Below, one piece after another: positions 19,611 to 29,200 of a stretch of DNA of 64,000 bases. A model generated the notes under the pieces. The model was given only the letters and a program-made list of their open reading frames with translations. It was not told the origin of the DNA and made no database searches. Both the position numbers and the translations under genes were made by a program. Within the stretch, counting starts at the first letter, position 1; the number at the start of each line of letters is the position of its first letter. Origin of the DNA: CAXMRP01 sp965216515 (GTDB taxonomy: Bacteria > Pseudomonadota > Alphaproteobacteria > Rhizobiales > Afifellaceae); contig OZ244173.1 of assembly GCA_965216515.1 (NCBI GenBank), positions 3,534,001 to 3,598,000 on the forward strand, given 5' to 3'.

Positions 19611-20333
19611 ATGATCAACCATACCAAAGTCGAAACCAATGCCACGCTGCTTCTGGTTCTGTCGCTGGTCGTTGTTTCCATCGGCGGCATCGTGGAAATC
19701 GCACCCCTTTTCTATCTTGAGAACACGATCGAAAAGGTGAACGGCATGCGGCCCTACTCGCCGCTCGAGTTGAAAGGCCGCAATATCTACATCCGCGAGG
19801 GCTGCTACACCTGCCACTCCCAGATGGTTCGCCCGTTCCGCGATGAAGTCGAGCGCTACGGTCACTACTCGCTCGCGGCGGAAAGCATGTACGACCATCC
19901 GTTCCAGTGGGGATCGAAGCGCACGGGCCCGGATCTGGCGCGCGTCGGTGACCGCTATTCCGACGAATGGCACGTCCGTCATCTTGTCGATCCACGATCG
20001 GTCGTGCCGGAATCCGTGATGCCCGGTTACGGGTTCCTGCTTCAGGCCGACCTGAAAGCCGATGATATCTCCGGTCATCTGAAGGCCAACGCCATGGTCG
20101 GCGTGCCCTACACGGAAGAGATGATCGCCGTGGCCCGGGAAGATCTCCTTGCCCAGTCCGATCCCGACGCCGACACCGAAGGTTTGGAAGAGCGGTACCC
20201 CAATATCAACATTCGTGACTTCGATGGCCAACCGGAGCGTTTGACCGAAATGGATGCTCTGGTCGCCTATCTGCAACTGCTTGGCACGTTGGTGGACTTC
20301 ACCACCTACGAGCCGGCCGAGAACTATCGTTAG
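19611..20333 (+). CDS. ccoO: Cytochrome c oxidase cbb3-type, monohaem subunit II
   Basis: Membrane-anchored cytochrome c (240 aa) passing electrons from CcoP to CcoN. One N-terminal TM helix ([22 protein letters not shown]) is followed by the signature [21 protein letters not shown] with the CxxCH haem site. A Met-containing loop (SVMPGYGFL) provides the distal ligand. Also called fixO. Confidence 0.96.
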   Translation: MINHTKVETNATLLLVLSLVVVSIGGIVEIAPLFYLENTIEKVNGMRPYSPLELKGRNIYIREGCYTCHSQMVRPFRDEVERYGHYSLAAESMYDHPFQWGSKRTGPDLARVGDRYSDEWHVRHLVDPRSVVPESVMPGYGFLLQADLKADDISGHLKANAMVGVPYTEEMIAVAREDLLAQSDPDADTEGLEERYPNINIRDFDGQPERLTEMDALVAYLQLLGTLVDFTTYEPAENYR

Positions 20334-20342
20334 AGATCGAAC

Positions 20343-20507
20343 ATGGACGAGCTCTCGACTTACGAAGCCATGCGTCAATTCGCCGACAGTTGGGTTCTCC
20401 TGGCGATGGTGCTGTTTTTCATCGGTGTCGTGATTTTCGTGTTTCGGCGCGGATCACGGAGCCAATACGAGGACGCGAGCCGCATCCCATTCAAGGACGA
20501 GGATTGA
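20343..20507 (+). CDS. ccoQ: cbb3-type oxidase small subunit CcoQ/FixQ
   Basis: Single-TM protein of 54 aa. It begins MDELSTYEAMRQFADSW, followed by a hydrophobic helix (VLLAMVLFFIGVVIFVF) and the basic-acidic tail ending in FKDED, as usual for FixQ. It lies between ccoO (9-bp gap) and ccoP (2-bp gap), its conserved slot. The family stabilises the CcoP interaction with the core. Confidence 0.92.
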   Translation: MDELSTYEAMRQFADSWVLLAMVLFFIGVVIFVFRRGSRSQYEDASRIPFKDED

Positions 20508-20509
20508 TC

Positions 20510-21382
20510 ATGGCTGACGAACGCCACGTCGACGAATTCACCGGCACCGAAACAACCGGCCACGAATGGGACGGCATACGCGAACTGAACACGCCGCTGC
20601 CCCGCTGGTGGATATGGACCTTCTATGCCACGATTGTATGGGCGGCATTGTATGTCATCGCCTATCCGGCCATTCCGCTGATCAACTCCGCGACCACCGG
20701 TCTGTTGGGCTATTCCAGCCGTCAGTCGGTCGATGCCGACATCGCGGCGGCAGTCGAGGCCCAGTCGGGCAATTTGCAACGCATCGCGGATCTGTCGCTG
20801 GAGGAAATCCGTGCCGACGCCGAATTGCAGCGGTTTGCAGCGGCTGGCGGACGTTCGGCCTATCTGGTCAACTGCTCCCAGTGCCACGGCTCCGGAGCGG
20901 CCGGTGCGGAAGGCTATCCCAATCTCAACGATGATGAGTGGATTTGGGGCGGTTCGCTGGAGACGATCCATGCCACGATCAGCCATGGGATCCGATTCGA
21001 AGCCGATGATGAGACACGCATTTCCGAAATGCCCGCCTTCGGGGCCGACGAATTGCTCGGGCCCGAGGAAATCAATCAGACGACCGAGCACGTCCTCATG
21101 CTGGCTGGCCTGGAACATGACGCCGAGTTGGCGGCATCGGGCAAGGAAATCTATGTCGACAACTGCGAGGCTTGCCACGGGGCCGGGGGCGAGGGGGATC
21201 CCGAACAGGGCGCACCGGCACTGAATGACGCGATCTGGCTCTACGGAGGGACCAGGGAGTTTGTCCTTGCACAGGTCGCTCGTCCCAAGCACGGTGTAAT
21301 GCCGGCTTGGGGTAATCGCCTTGATCCTGTTACGATAAAGCAGCTGACCATTTATGTGCATGGTCTGGGCGGCGGCGAATAA
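20510..21382 (+). CDS. ccoP: Cytochrome c oxidase cbb3-type, dihaem subunit III
   Basis: Membrane-anchored dihaem cytochrome c of 290 aa. The N-terminal block DGIRELNTPLPRWWIWTFYATIVW is the CcoP anchor signature. Two haem sites follow, CSQCHGSGAAG and CEACHGAGGEG, each with a later Met-ligand loop (SEMPAFG, GVMPAWG). The ATG two bases after the ccoQ stop is the start; this gives the expected length. Also called fixP. Confidence 0.96.
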   Translation: MADERHVDEFTGTETTGHEWDGIRELNTPLPRWWIWTFYATIVWAALYVIAYPAIPLINSATTGLLGYSSRQSVDADIAAAVEAQSGNLQRIADLSLEEIRADAELQRFAAAGGRSAYLVNCSQCHGSGAAGAEGYPNLNDDEWIWGGSLETIHATISHGIRFEADDETRISEMPAFGADELLGPEEINQTTEHVLMLAGLEHDAELAASGKEIYVDNCEACHGAGGEGDPEQGAPALNDAIWLYGGTREFVLAQVARPKHGVMPAWGNRLDPVTIKQLTIYVHGLGGGE

Positions 21383-21467
21383 CGCGCCAGGAGCCATATT
21401 CCGGCCGCAACGCACATCGGTGTCCTGATCGGTTGTCACATCGGTAGCCGCGGGACGCTGTCATGAC

Positions 21468-23129
21468 ATGGAGCTTCCAGCGGAGGCGCAGGCGATGACG
21501 CGGTCGGAAGACGACGCGCAGGGCGAAAACGTTTCCGGAGCGGACGTGTCGGAGGCAACGGATTCCGACGACAATCCGGGCAAGGCCGTGGCGGATCGGT
21601 CGCCGGCAACCGCTGCTGGCCGTCCGAGCACCGCGAAAAGCGCCGGCGCCGCAACCGATATTGAGCGGTTTGATGTCGCCGCGGTCAACACCGGCGAGGT
21701 GCCGCTTCTCTACAAGGGGCGCGAACCGATCTATCCGCGCCGGGTGAGCGGCACGTTCCGTACCCTGAAGTGGTGGATTATGGGCATCGCGCTCGCGATC
21801 TACTACATCACCCCATGGCTGCGCTGGAACCGTGGCGAACATGCACCCGATCAGGCCGTTTTGATCGATATGGCAAATCGTCGGTTCTATTTCTTTTTCA
21901 TCGAGATTTGGCCGCAGGAATTTTACTATGTCGCCGGTTTGCTGATCATGGCCGGCGTCGGATTGTTTCTCATAACCTCAACGGTCGGCCGCGCCTGGTG
22001 CGGTTATGCCTGCCCGCAAACTGTCTGGACCGATCTGTTCATCTGGGTGGAACGGCTGGTCGAGGGTGATCGCAATGCCCGCATCAAGCTCGATGCGGCG
22101 CCCTGGACATTCGGCAAGGTGCGCAAAAAGGTGACGGTCCATGCCGTCTGGTTGCTCATAGCCTTGGCGACCGGTGGTGCCTGGATTTTCTATTTTGCCG
22201 ATGCGCCGGCGCTGGCGCGGGACTTCCTGTCCCTGGAAGCACCACCGATCGCTTATGCCACTGTTGCCGTTCTGACCTTCACCACCTACACGCTCGGTGG
22301 CCTCATGCGCGAACAGGTTTGCACCTATATGTGCCCCTGGCCGCGCATCCAGGCGGCGATGATGGACGAGTACTCGCTGACGGTGACCTACAATGACTGG
22401 CGGGGCGAGCCGCGGTCCCGCCATCGCAAGAAGGCGCTGCGCGAGGGTATCCCGGTCGGCGACTGCGTTGATTGCAACGCCTGTGTCGCTGTTTGCCCGA
22501 CCGGGATCGACATCCGAGATGGTCAACAGTTGCAATGCATTACTTGCGCGCTTTGCGTCGATGCCTGCAACGCCGTGATGGAGAAGCTGAACCTGGACAG
22601 GGGCCTGATCGGTTATTCGACCCTCAAGGACTATGATGCCAACAAGGCCGGCATACCGGCACCGACCACCTGGCGGTCGTTTCTGCGAACCCGCACGGCG
22701 CTTTATTTTGGCGTTTGGTCGTTGATCGGCCTGGTCATGCTTGGCGCGCTGCTCACCCGGACACGCCTCGACGTCAACCTCCTCCACGACCGCAATCCTG
22801 TCTATGTCCAGCTTGCCGACGGGGCGATCCGCAACGGTTACACGCTGAAAATCCTCAACATGGTGCCCCAGCCGCGGCAGTTCGCGGTGAGCTTGCACGG
22901 ATTGACCGGCGGGGCCATGTGGCGCGCTGCCGAAGACAGCGAACCGGCCCGGGAATTGATCGTCGATGTCGGACCGGACAGAGCGGAATCCATCAAACTG
23001 CTGGTCCGCGCCGAACCGGGCGGAATGAGTGGCGCCTCGGAGGATTTCCAGTTCCGTATCGTCGAAATCGGCGGCCGCGATGAAGAGACCGTCGCCGATG
23101 CTGTATTCGAAGGCCCCGGACAAAGGTAA
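21468..23129 (+). CDS. ccoG: cbb3 oxidase assembly protein CcoG (FixG/RdxA), Fe-S membrane protein
   Basis: Integral membrane iron-sulfur protein of 553 aa, proposed to reduce copper for delivery to the oxidase. After an acidic N-terminal tail come TM helices, the GRAWCGYACPQTVW and CTYMCPWPRIQAAM cysteine motifs, and a ferredoxin-like pair CVDCNACVAVCPTGID and CITCALCVDAC. The C-terminal ~150 residues form an Ig-like periplasmic domain. The gap after ccoP is 85 bp; fixH follows after 7 bp. Confidence 0.95.
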   Translation: MELPAEAQAMTRSEDDAQGENVSGADVSEATDSDDNPGKAVADRSPATAAGRPSTAKSAGAATDIERFDVAAVNTGEVPLLYKGREPIYPRRVSGTFRTLKWWIMGIALAIYYITPWLRWNRGEHAPDQAVLIDMANRRFYFFFIEIWPQEFYYVAGLLIMAGVGLFLITSTVGRAWCGYACPQTVWTDLFIWVERLVEGDRNARIKLDAAPWTFGKVRKKVTVHAVWLLIALATGGAWIFYFADAPALARDFLSLEAPPIAYATVAVLTFTTYTLGGLMREQVCTYMCPWPRIQAAMMDEYSLTVTYNDWRGEPRSRHRKKALREGIPVGDCVDCNACVAVCPTGIDIRDGQQLQCITCALCVDACNAVMEKLNLDRGLIGYSTLKDYDANKAGIPAPTTWRSFLRTRTALYFGVWSLIGLVMLGALLTRTRLDVNLLHDRNPVYVQLADGAIRNGYTLKILNMVPQPRQFAVSLHGLTGGAMWRAAEDSEPARELIVDVGPDRAESIKLLVRAEPGGMSGASEDFQFRIVEIGGRDEETVADAVFEGPGQR

Positions 23130-23136
23130 CACGGCA

Positions 23137-23679
23137 ATGCCGACCGATCTGACCACGTCTTCCAAGCCCGTACCGGCAACCGCCATGGATAGGGGGCGGC
23201 GGTTCACAGGTCGACACATGTTGTTGATAATGCTGGCGTTTTTTGGAACTGTTGTTGGCGTCAATCTTACGCTGGCCTATTTCGCCACCGGCAGCTGGAC
23301 TGGGCTGGTGGTCAAGAATTCCTATGTGGCGAGCCAGGAGTTCAATAGCCGCCATGCGGCCCGCGAAAGTGCTGAATCGGTCGGGTGGCAACTCGCCGCC
23401 ACCGTGGAATCCGGGTATCTGGTGGTCCGCTTGCGCGATGCGGCCGGCGAGCCCCTGGACGGCGTTACCGTCGCCATCGATGCCGGCCGTCCTGTCCATG
23501 AGGGCGCCGACCGGATGCTCTCTGCGGCGCCCGAGGCGCCCGGCGTCTACCGCACCGGAGAACCGCTACCGGCCGGGCAATGGAATTTGACCATAGATCT
23601 GTCGCGCCGGATTGACGGCAAAACCGACCGGCTGACCCGCTTTGTGCGGCTCCATGTGCCGGCGCCGGTCGCACAATGA
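23137..23679 (+). CDS. fixH: cbb3 oxidase assembly protein FixH (CcoH)
   Basis: Membrane protein of 180 aa. The ATG at 23137 is preceded by AAAGG. One TM helix (HMLLIMLAFFGTVVGVNLTLAYF) leads into a periplasmic domain with the FixH pattern TGLVVKNSYVASQEFN and a carboxypeptidase-regulatory-like beta fold. The 3' end overlaps ccoI by 4 bp, so the two are probably translationally coupled. Confidence 0.92.
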   Translation: MPTDLTTSSKPVPATAMDRGRRFTGRHMLLIMLAFFGTVVGVNLTLAYFATGSWTGLVVKNSYVASQEFNSRHAARESAESVGWQLAATVESGYLVVRLRDAAGEPLDGVTVAIDAGRPVHEGADRMLSAAPEAPGVYRTGEPLPAGQWNLTIDLSRRIDGKTDRLTRFVRLHVPAPVAQ

Positions 23680-26078
23680 GCAGTTGCTGCAAATCGCGGC
23701 CGGTGCAAGCCGTCCCCGCGGCCGGCGGGATTTCACCGGTCAGGCCTGCCGGATCGGGACAGATTGATCCCCTCGCGCCATATCTTCGTCCGGATCGGGA
23801 TCATCCCGACGCTGGCCATGTTGTGCTTGAGCTTCTTGTGCCCGGAATTCATTGCGGCGGATGTATCTCGCGGATCGAACGCGCCCTGAACGGACGGGAC
23901 GGTATCGCGCGGGCGCGGGTCAACTTCTCTACGCGCAGATTGACGGTCGCCTTCGACGAATCCCGCATACCCGCTGCCGGTATCGCCGAAATCGTGACCG
24001 ACCTCGGCTACGAAGTGACACCCTTCGCCGATGTCGCCGGCGGCGCCGGCGGTGGCGACGCCCGCGATGCCGCCGGCAGCGAACTTGTGCGATCGCTGGC
24101 GGTCGCCGGATTCGCCGCCGGCAATGTCATGCTGCTTTCCGTTTCCGTCTGGGCCGGCGCCTCCGACGCCACCCGTGATCTCTTTCACTGGCTCTCCGCG
24201 CTGATTGCCTTGCCGGCGGTCGTATATGCCGGCAGGCCGTTTTACCGCTCCGCCTTCCGGGCGCTGATGGCCCGCAGCCTCAACATGGATGTGCCGATTT
24301 CACTGGCCGTCGTCCTCGCCGCCGCCATGAGCCTTCACGAGACCATGGTCGGCGGCGAGCATGCCTGGTTCGATGCGTCGGTCACGCTGCTGTTCTTTCT
24401 GCTTGCCGGCCGGGTGCTTGACCACGCAATGCGCGCCCGGGCGATGTCCGCGGTGACCCATCTCGCCGCCCGCAATGCACGCGCCGCGCTTGTCGTCGAA
24501 GACGACGGCCGGCTTGCCTGGCGGCCGTTGCGGGATATCGTGCCGGGACTTCTGGTCCAGGTTGCCGCCGGCGAGCAGGTTCCCGCCGACGGCCGGATCG
24601 AGTCGGGGACGAGCGAGCTCGACAGTGCGCTTCTGACGGGCGAAAGCCTGCCCGAACCGGTTGCCGCCGGCGACATCGTTCACGCCGGCACGACGAACCT
24701 GTCCGGCCCGTTGCGCATACGTGTCACCGCCGCCGGCGCCGACACCGTACTCGCCGAAATCGTCCGCCTGATGGAGGCGGCGGAGAAGGGCAAGGCCACC
24801 TATGTTCGCATCGCCGACCGCGCTGCGCGGATCTACGCGCCGGCCGTTCACATCCTTGCGGCCGGCGCCTTTGTCGGCTGGTGGGTCGCCGCCGGCAGTC
24901 CGCATCAGGCCCTTCTCGTGGCGATCGCGGTTCTGATCATCACCTGTCCCTGCGCGCTTGGCCTGGCGGTCCCGGCCGTCCAGGTTGTCGCCTCCGGCCT
25001 GTTGTTCCGCCGTGGCGTGATGATCAAGGACGGCACGGCGCTTGAGCGTCTCGCCGCCGTAGATACCATTGTTTTCGACAAGACCGGCACATTGACCAGG
25101 GGCAATCTGACCCTGGTCGATGACGGGCCCGTCGATCGTCAGGCCTTGGCGTTGGCACGCGCCCTTGCCGGCCAGAGCAACCATCCCCTGGCAAAGGCGC
25201 TGACCCGTGTCGCCGAGGCGGAAGGCATCGATCCGGCCGCGGTAACAGACGTATGCGAAGTGCCCGGTGCCGGACTTGAAGCGCGGACCGGCCCCGGCGG
25301 GGCGGACCGGATTCGTCTTGGCCGGCGGGACTGGGCGATTGCGTCGCCAGCGCCACAAACGTCGGCGGCGTCACCGGCCGGATCTGCCGATACGGGCGGC
25401 GCATTCAGCGAGATCCTTCTCGCCCGCGACGGCAAGCCGCTCGCCTGCTTCCGGTTCGCCGACAGCCTGCGCCCCGACGCTGCCGAAACGGTCCGGCGAT
25501 TGAAGGCGGACGGATACGATCTGCAGATCCTGTCCGGCGACCGGACCGGCACAGTGTCCGGGATTGCCGCGCGTCTTGGCGTCGACAACTGGCGCGGCCG
25601 CTGCACGCCCGGTGACAAGGTGGCGGAAATCGAGCGGTTGCGGTCCGAAGGCCGAAAGGTTCTGGTCGTTGGCGATGGCCTCAATGACGGCCCGGCCCTG
25701 GCGGCCGGCGATGTCTCCATGGCGCCGGCGGCGGCGTCCGATCTTGGCCGGGCCGCCGCCGATCTCGTCTTCATGGGTGAAAATCTGGCTCCGGTTGCCG
25801 ATGCGCTGGACCTCGGCGGCCGTGCGCTCACCCGCATTCGTCAGAATTTCGCCCTCGCCATCGCCTACAATCTCATCGCCGTACCGATTGCGCTTGCCGG
25901 CCTTGCAACGCCCCTGATCGCGGCCGTCGCCATGTCGGCTTCGTCGATGACGGTGACCGCCAATGCGCTGCGTTTGCGGTTGTGGACACCGGGTATCCGC
26001 CGGTCCCGGTGGTCGCGCTTTGGCAAACGGAACGGCCGGCCGGAACAGCCGGTCGAGCGGCTGGCGGCGGCGGAATGA
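23676..26078 (+). CDS. ccoI: Copper-translocating P-type ATPase for cbb3 assembly (CcoI/FixI)
   Basis: Copper-exporting P1B-ATPase of 800 aa supplying copper to the oxidase. An N-terminal Cys pair (SSCCKS) precedes the heavy-metal-associated domain with GIHCGGC (Cys60 and Cys63). Eight TM segments include the CPC ion site in ITCPCALGLAVP. DKTGTLTRG contains the phosphorylated Asp, TGES is in the actuator domain, and GDGLNDGPAL is the hinge. It is coupled to fixH upstream and overlaps ccoS downstream by 4 bp. Confidence 0.95.
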   Translation: MSSCCKSRPVQAVPAAGGISPVRPAGSGQIDPLAPYLRPDRDHPDAGHVVLELLVPGIHCGGCISRIERALNGRDGIARARVNFSTRRLTVAFDESRIPAAGIAEIVTDLGYEVTPFADVAGGAGGGDARDAAGSELVRSLAVAGFAAGNVMLLSVSVWAGASDATRDLFHWLSALIALPAVVYAGRPFYRSAFRALMARSLNMDVPISLAVVLAAAMSLHETMVGGEHAWFDASVTLLFFLLAGRVLDHAMRARAMSAVTHLAARNARAALVVEDDGRLAWRPLRDIVPGLLVQVAAGEQVPADGRIESGTSELDSALLTGESLPEPVAAGDIVHAGTTNLSGPLRIRVTAAGADTVLAEIVRLMEAAEKGKATYVRIADRAARIYAPAVHILAAGAFVGWWVAAGSPHQALLVAIAVLIITCPCALGLAVPAVQVVASGLLFRRGVMIKDGTALERLAAVDTIVFDKTGTLTRGNLTLVDDGPVDRQALALARALAGQSNHPLAKALTRVAEAEGIDPAAVTDVCEVPGAGLEARTGPGGADRIRLGRRDWAIASPAPQTSAASPAGSADTGGAFSEILLARDGKPLACFRFADSLRPDAAETVRRLKADGYDLQILSGDRTGTVSGIAARLGVDNWRGRCTPGDKVAEIERLRSEGRKVLVVGDGLNDGPALAAGDVSMAPAAASDLGRAAADLVFMGENLAPVADALDLGGRALTRIRQNFALAIAYNLIAVPIALAGLATPLIAAVAMSASSMTVTANALRLRLWTPGIRRSRWSRFGKRNGRPEQPVERLAAAE

Positions 26079-26248
26079 CCAATCTCGTCATCCTCATTCC
26101 GGTTGCCTTATTTCTGGGTGCCATCGGGCTTGCCGGATTTTTCTGGGCGCTGCGTTCCGGCCAGTTTGAGGATCTTGACGGCGCCGCCCTGCGCATTCTT
26201 CAGGATGACGAAGGGGAACACGGCGACGAACCGGCCGACCGAGCCTGA
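26075..26248 (+). CDS. ccoS: cbb3 oxidase maturation protein CcoS/FixS
   Basis: Single-TM protein of 57 aa overlapping the ccoI stop (ATGA). It starts MTNLVILIPVALFLGAIGL and continues with the family block FFWALRSGQFEDLDG, which identifies FixS clearly despite its size. It completes the ccoNOQP-GHIS set and is convergent with tamB, only 12 bp away. Confidence 0.93.
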   Translation: MTNLVILIPVALFLGAIGLAGFFWALRSGQFEDLDGAALRILQDDEGEHGDEPADRA

Positions 26249-26260
26249 TCGGCCTGTGTC

Positions 26261-29200
26261 TCAGTATTCCCGCTCGAAGTAGATGCCCACGGAGGAGTCG
26301 CCGTCGGCGCCAACCGCGCCGCGCGCCTTGATGTTGGCGCCGATATCGAGATCGATGGTCACCCGGCTCGATTCCGATCCGGCCCCTTGTTCGACTCCGA
26401 GATAGATATTGTCGGAGACATAGCGCCCGGCGCGCACGGCCGGATTGCCCTGCTGATCAGTCACCACGTCCAGATCGTCCAGGCCCGTTGTTTCCCGCAG
26501 CCGGCCGAGCAGGCCCGGCCCCGATGTCAAGCCGCCCAGTTCGGCCGCCGCGGCGGCAAGTTGCACCAGTTGCACCGGTGACAGTTCGTCGATCGACCGG
26601 CCGTAGATGAATTGTGCCAGGACCTCGTCGGGCGGCAGCGATGGTGAGGAGGAAAATTCGATTTTGGGCTCCGACGCGCGGCCGGTCACGGCCACCGTGA
26701 TCGTATATTCATTGGCGGTGGTGGTGCCGGCGAAATCAAGTCTCGGGTCGAGATCGCCCTCAAATCCGATATTGCCCCTGGTAAGCGTAATGCGTTTCTT
26801 GAGGATGTCGAGCCGGCCCCGCCGGAGTTCGAAACCACCCACGGCAGCAAGAGCGCCGGGCCGGCCCCTCAGCACGATGTTTCCCCCCAGTTCCGCATCG
26901 ACACCGCGTCCGCGTACGAAGATCCGGGCCGGTGCATCGACGATGATATCCAGTTGCGGCCCGTTGGCGGTCGCCGCGCCGGCGGCAGCAGAAGCAGTCG
27001 CCCGCGGCCGCGACCGCGGCAGGGCGACCTGAAGTGTTCGGGTCACGGCTGCCGGCGCATCGCGGTGGCGCACATCGATACTGGCGGCGCCTACGGCAAG
27101 TCGCGCCGGAATGGTGATATCGGTCCGGTCGAGCCGAATGGTGCCGGCGATCGTCGGACCGGCAAGCGCCGGACCGGATATGGTCAGGTCGGCATCGAAG
27201 CCGGTGCGTACCAGATCGCCGTCGCTGTAGGTGCCATCCAGCAGTCGGGCGGCGAATTCAAGCGGATAACCGGAGCCGGGCGCGATTCCCGCCTCGCCGG
27301 TGACCGTCAGCGATCCGGCCTGGCCGGCCTGGGCTGTCAACCGGCGGACCATCACGCGCTCGCCGTCCAGTCCGAGATCGAAGTTCATGTCACTGAGGAC
27401 GACACCGGTGGCCGGATCGGCAAATCGGCCGCCGTGCCCGGTGACAGTGCCCGTAAGCCGCGGTGCCGTCCGCGGACCCTGCAATGCAAGCGCCAGGTTG
27501 GCGCTGCCGGAAAGGCTCGCACCGCGCGCGGAAAGTTGCTGGCCGGCCAGCGCCAGCGGCGCCGCTCCGTTGATGGCAAGATCGATGGCGCCGGCGCCTT
27601 GAAGACCGATCGTGCCGGCGACGTTCACCGCCAGGTCCGGTACCCCGCCGATCCGGGCGTCGAGCCGGACACCGGCATCGGCATAGATTCCGGTGGCGGT
27701 GATTTCCACTGGCGGCACGCCGGCGGCTCGGCTTGCCGCCACGGAGGCACGTTTCACTTGTCCCTCGAACGCGACCGAGGGCGCTTCGCCGGTCCGTCGG
27801 ACATGGGCCTGCCCGGAGAGCTGGCCATCGGCGTCCAGATCTGGTGCAAAGCCGTTGGCGAGCGACAGGGGCAGATCCGACATTCGGGCGGTCAGGTCGA
27901 GCCGGTTGCCGGCCACACCGGCAAGGCGGATTTGGCCCCGGCCGGCGTCAAAGGTCATGCCGTCGATCCGTGCCAGGCCGCCGGCCAAGTTGATTTGTGT
28001 TGGTGCGGCCAGGCTCAGCGCGGCGCCGGAGCGGGAAAGATCGGCGCGATCCAGGGCGAAGGTCATGCCGCCGGATTGCGGTCGCACGGCACCGGTGATG
28101 GCCGCTTCCGTGTCCGGGCCGTTTGCGGTGACGGCGAAGCGGTTTCCGTCGTCCGCCCGCTCGGCCCGCGCGTCGACGCGATCGAGCGTCAGGCCGCCGG
28201 CCACGATGTCGCGGCCGGCCAGCGTTCCGGCAATCGCCGGCTTGCCGAACAGGTCGCGCGCCTGGAGCCCGATGTCGGCACCGCCGACCCGCACCGGCCC
28301 GGCGGCAATGTTGCGTGCCCGGGCGTCGACATTCGCCAACTGCGCGCCATCTTCGGTGGCAAACCGGATTGTGCCCGCCAGCGCGCCGTCCGCAGTCATC
28401 AGGAGGAGCGGCGCCAGTGTCGCCAGGTCCGGCGCGTTCACGTCCAGGGTGCCGGTGATGCGGTTTTTGGCGTCCAGCGCCAGCGATCCGGTGACAGCAT
28501 TGGGCCCGCTGCGCAGTGCCAGATCCTTGAACCGCCGCGCGCCGCCGGCCAGCGTTTGCAGTTCGCCACCGCCGGTCACAGCGATCCCGTCCAGTTCCGC
28601 ACGCAGCCGCGCCGTGCTCGACGTGTCCGCGCCGGCCAGATGACCATCGAACCCGGCGATCAGGTTGCGCACCGGCTTGCCGGCGAGAATGGCCTCTTCT
28701 GCATTGGCTTCCAGGACCAGGTTCGGCGCTGCCATTGTTCCTGAAAGGCGCGCATTAACCGTCAGGGCTCCGGATGATCCCGGCGTCAGGCGGCCGAGAT
28801 CGGCGATCTTTCCGTTGGCGCCGAGATCCGGTTCAGGCAGCAGCGGACCATCCGCCGACAGCGCAAACCCGTCCCCATCGATCGTGATGTCCATGACCGC
28901 CAGCGCGTCGGCTTCGCGCCGCAGGCCGCCGGCAAACGAAACCAGCCCCGAAAGCAGCCGGTCAACGGTGGCAATTCCGGTACGGGCATCCTCGGCGCGG
29001 CCTTCCACCTTGAGATCGACCGCTGTGCCGTCAAAGCCGACCCGTCCGGTTGCACTGGCGGCCAGTGCGCCGCCCATGTCACGCCCGGCAAGCGGTGCCA
29101 GGCCGGCCAGGTCGTTGACGGAGACCTGAAATGTTCCCTCCGCCGCATCTGCTTTGAGCGTACCGGCGAACCGGGCCGCCAGCGCTGCGGCGTCCAACCG

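Noticed and set aside
26954..28744. Long open frame antisense to tamB, with similar ones at 28665-29986
   Set aside because: Composition is Arg/Gly-rich and repetitive as expected of the complement of an Ala/Asp/Gly-rich gene; no ribosome binding site or motif.
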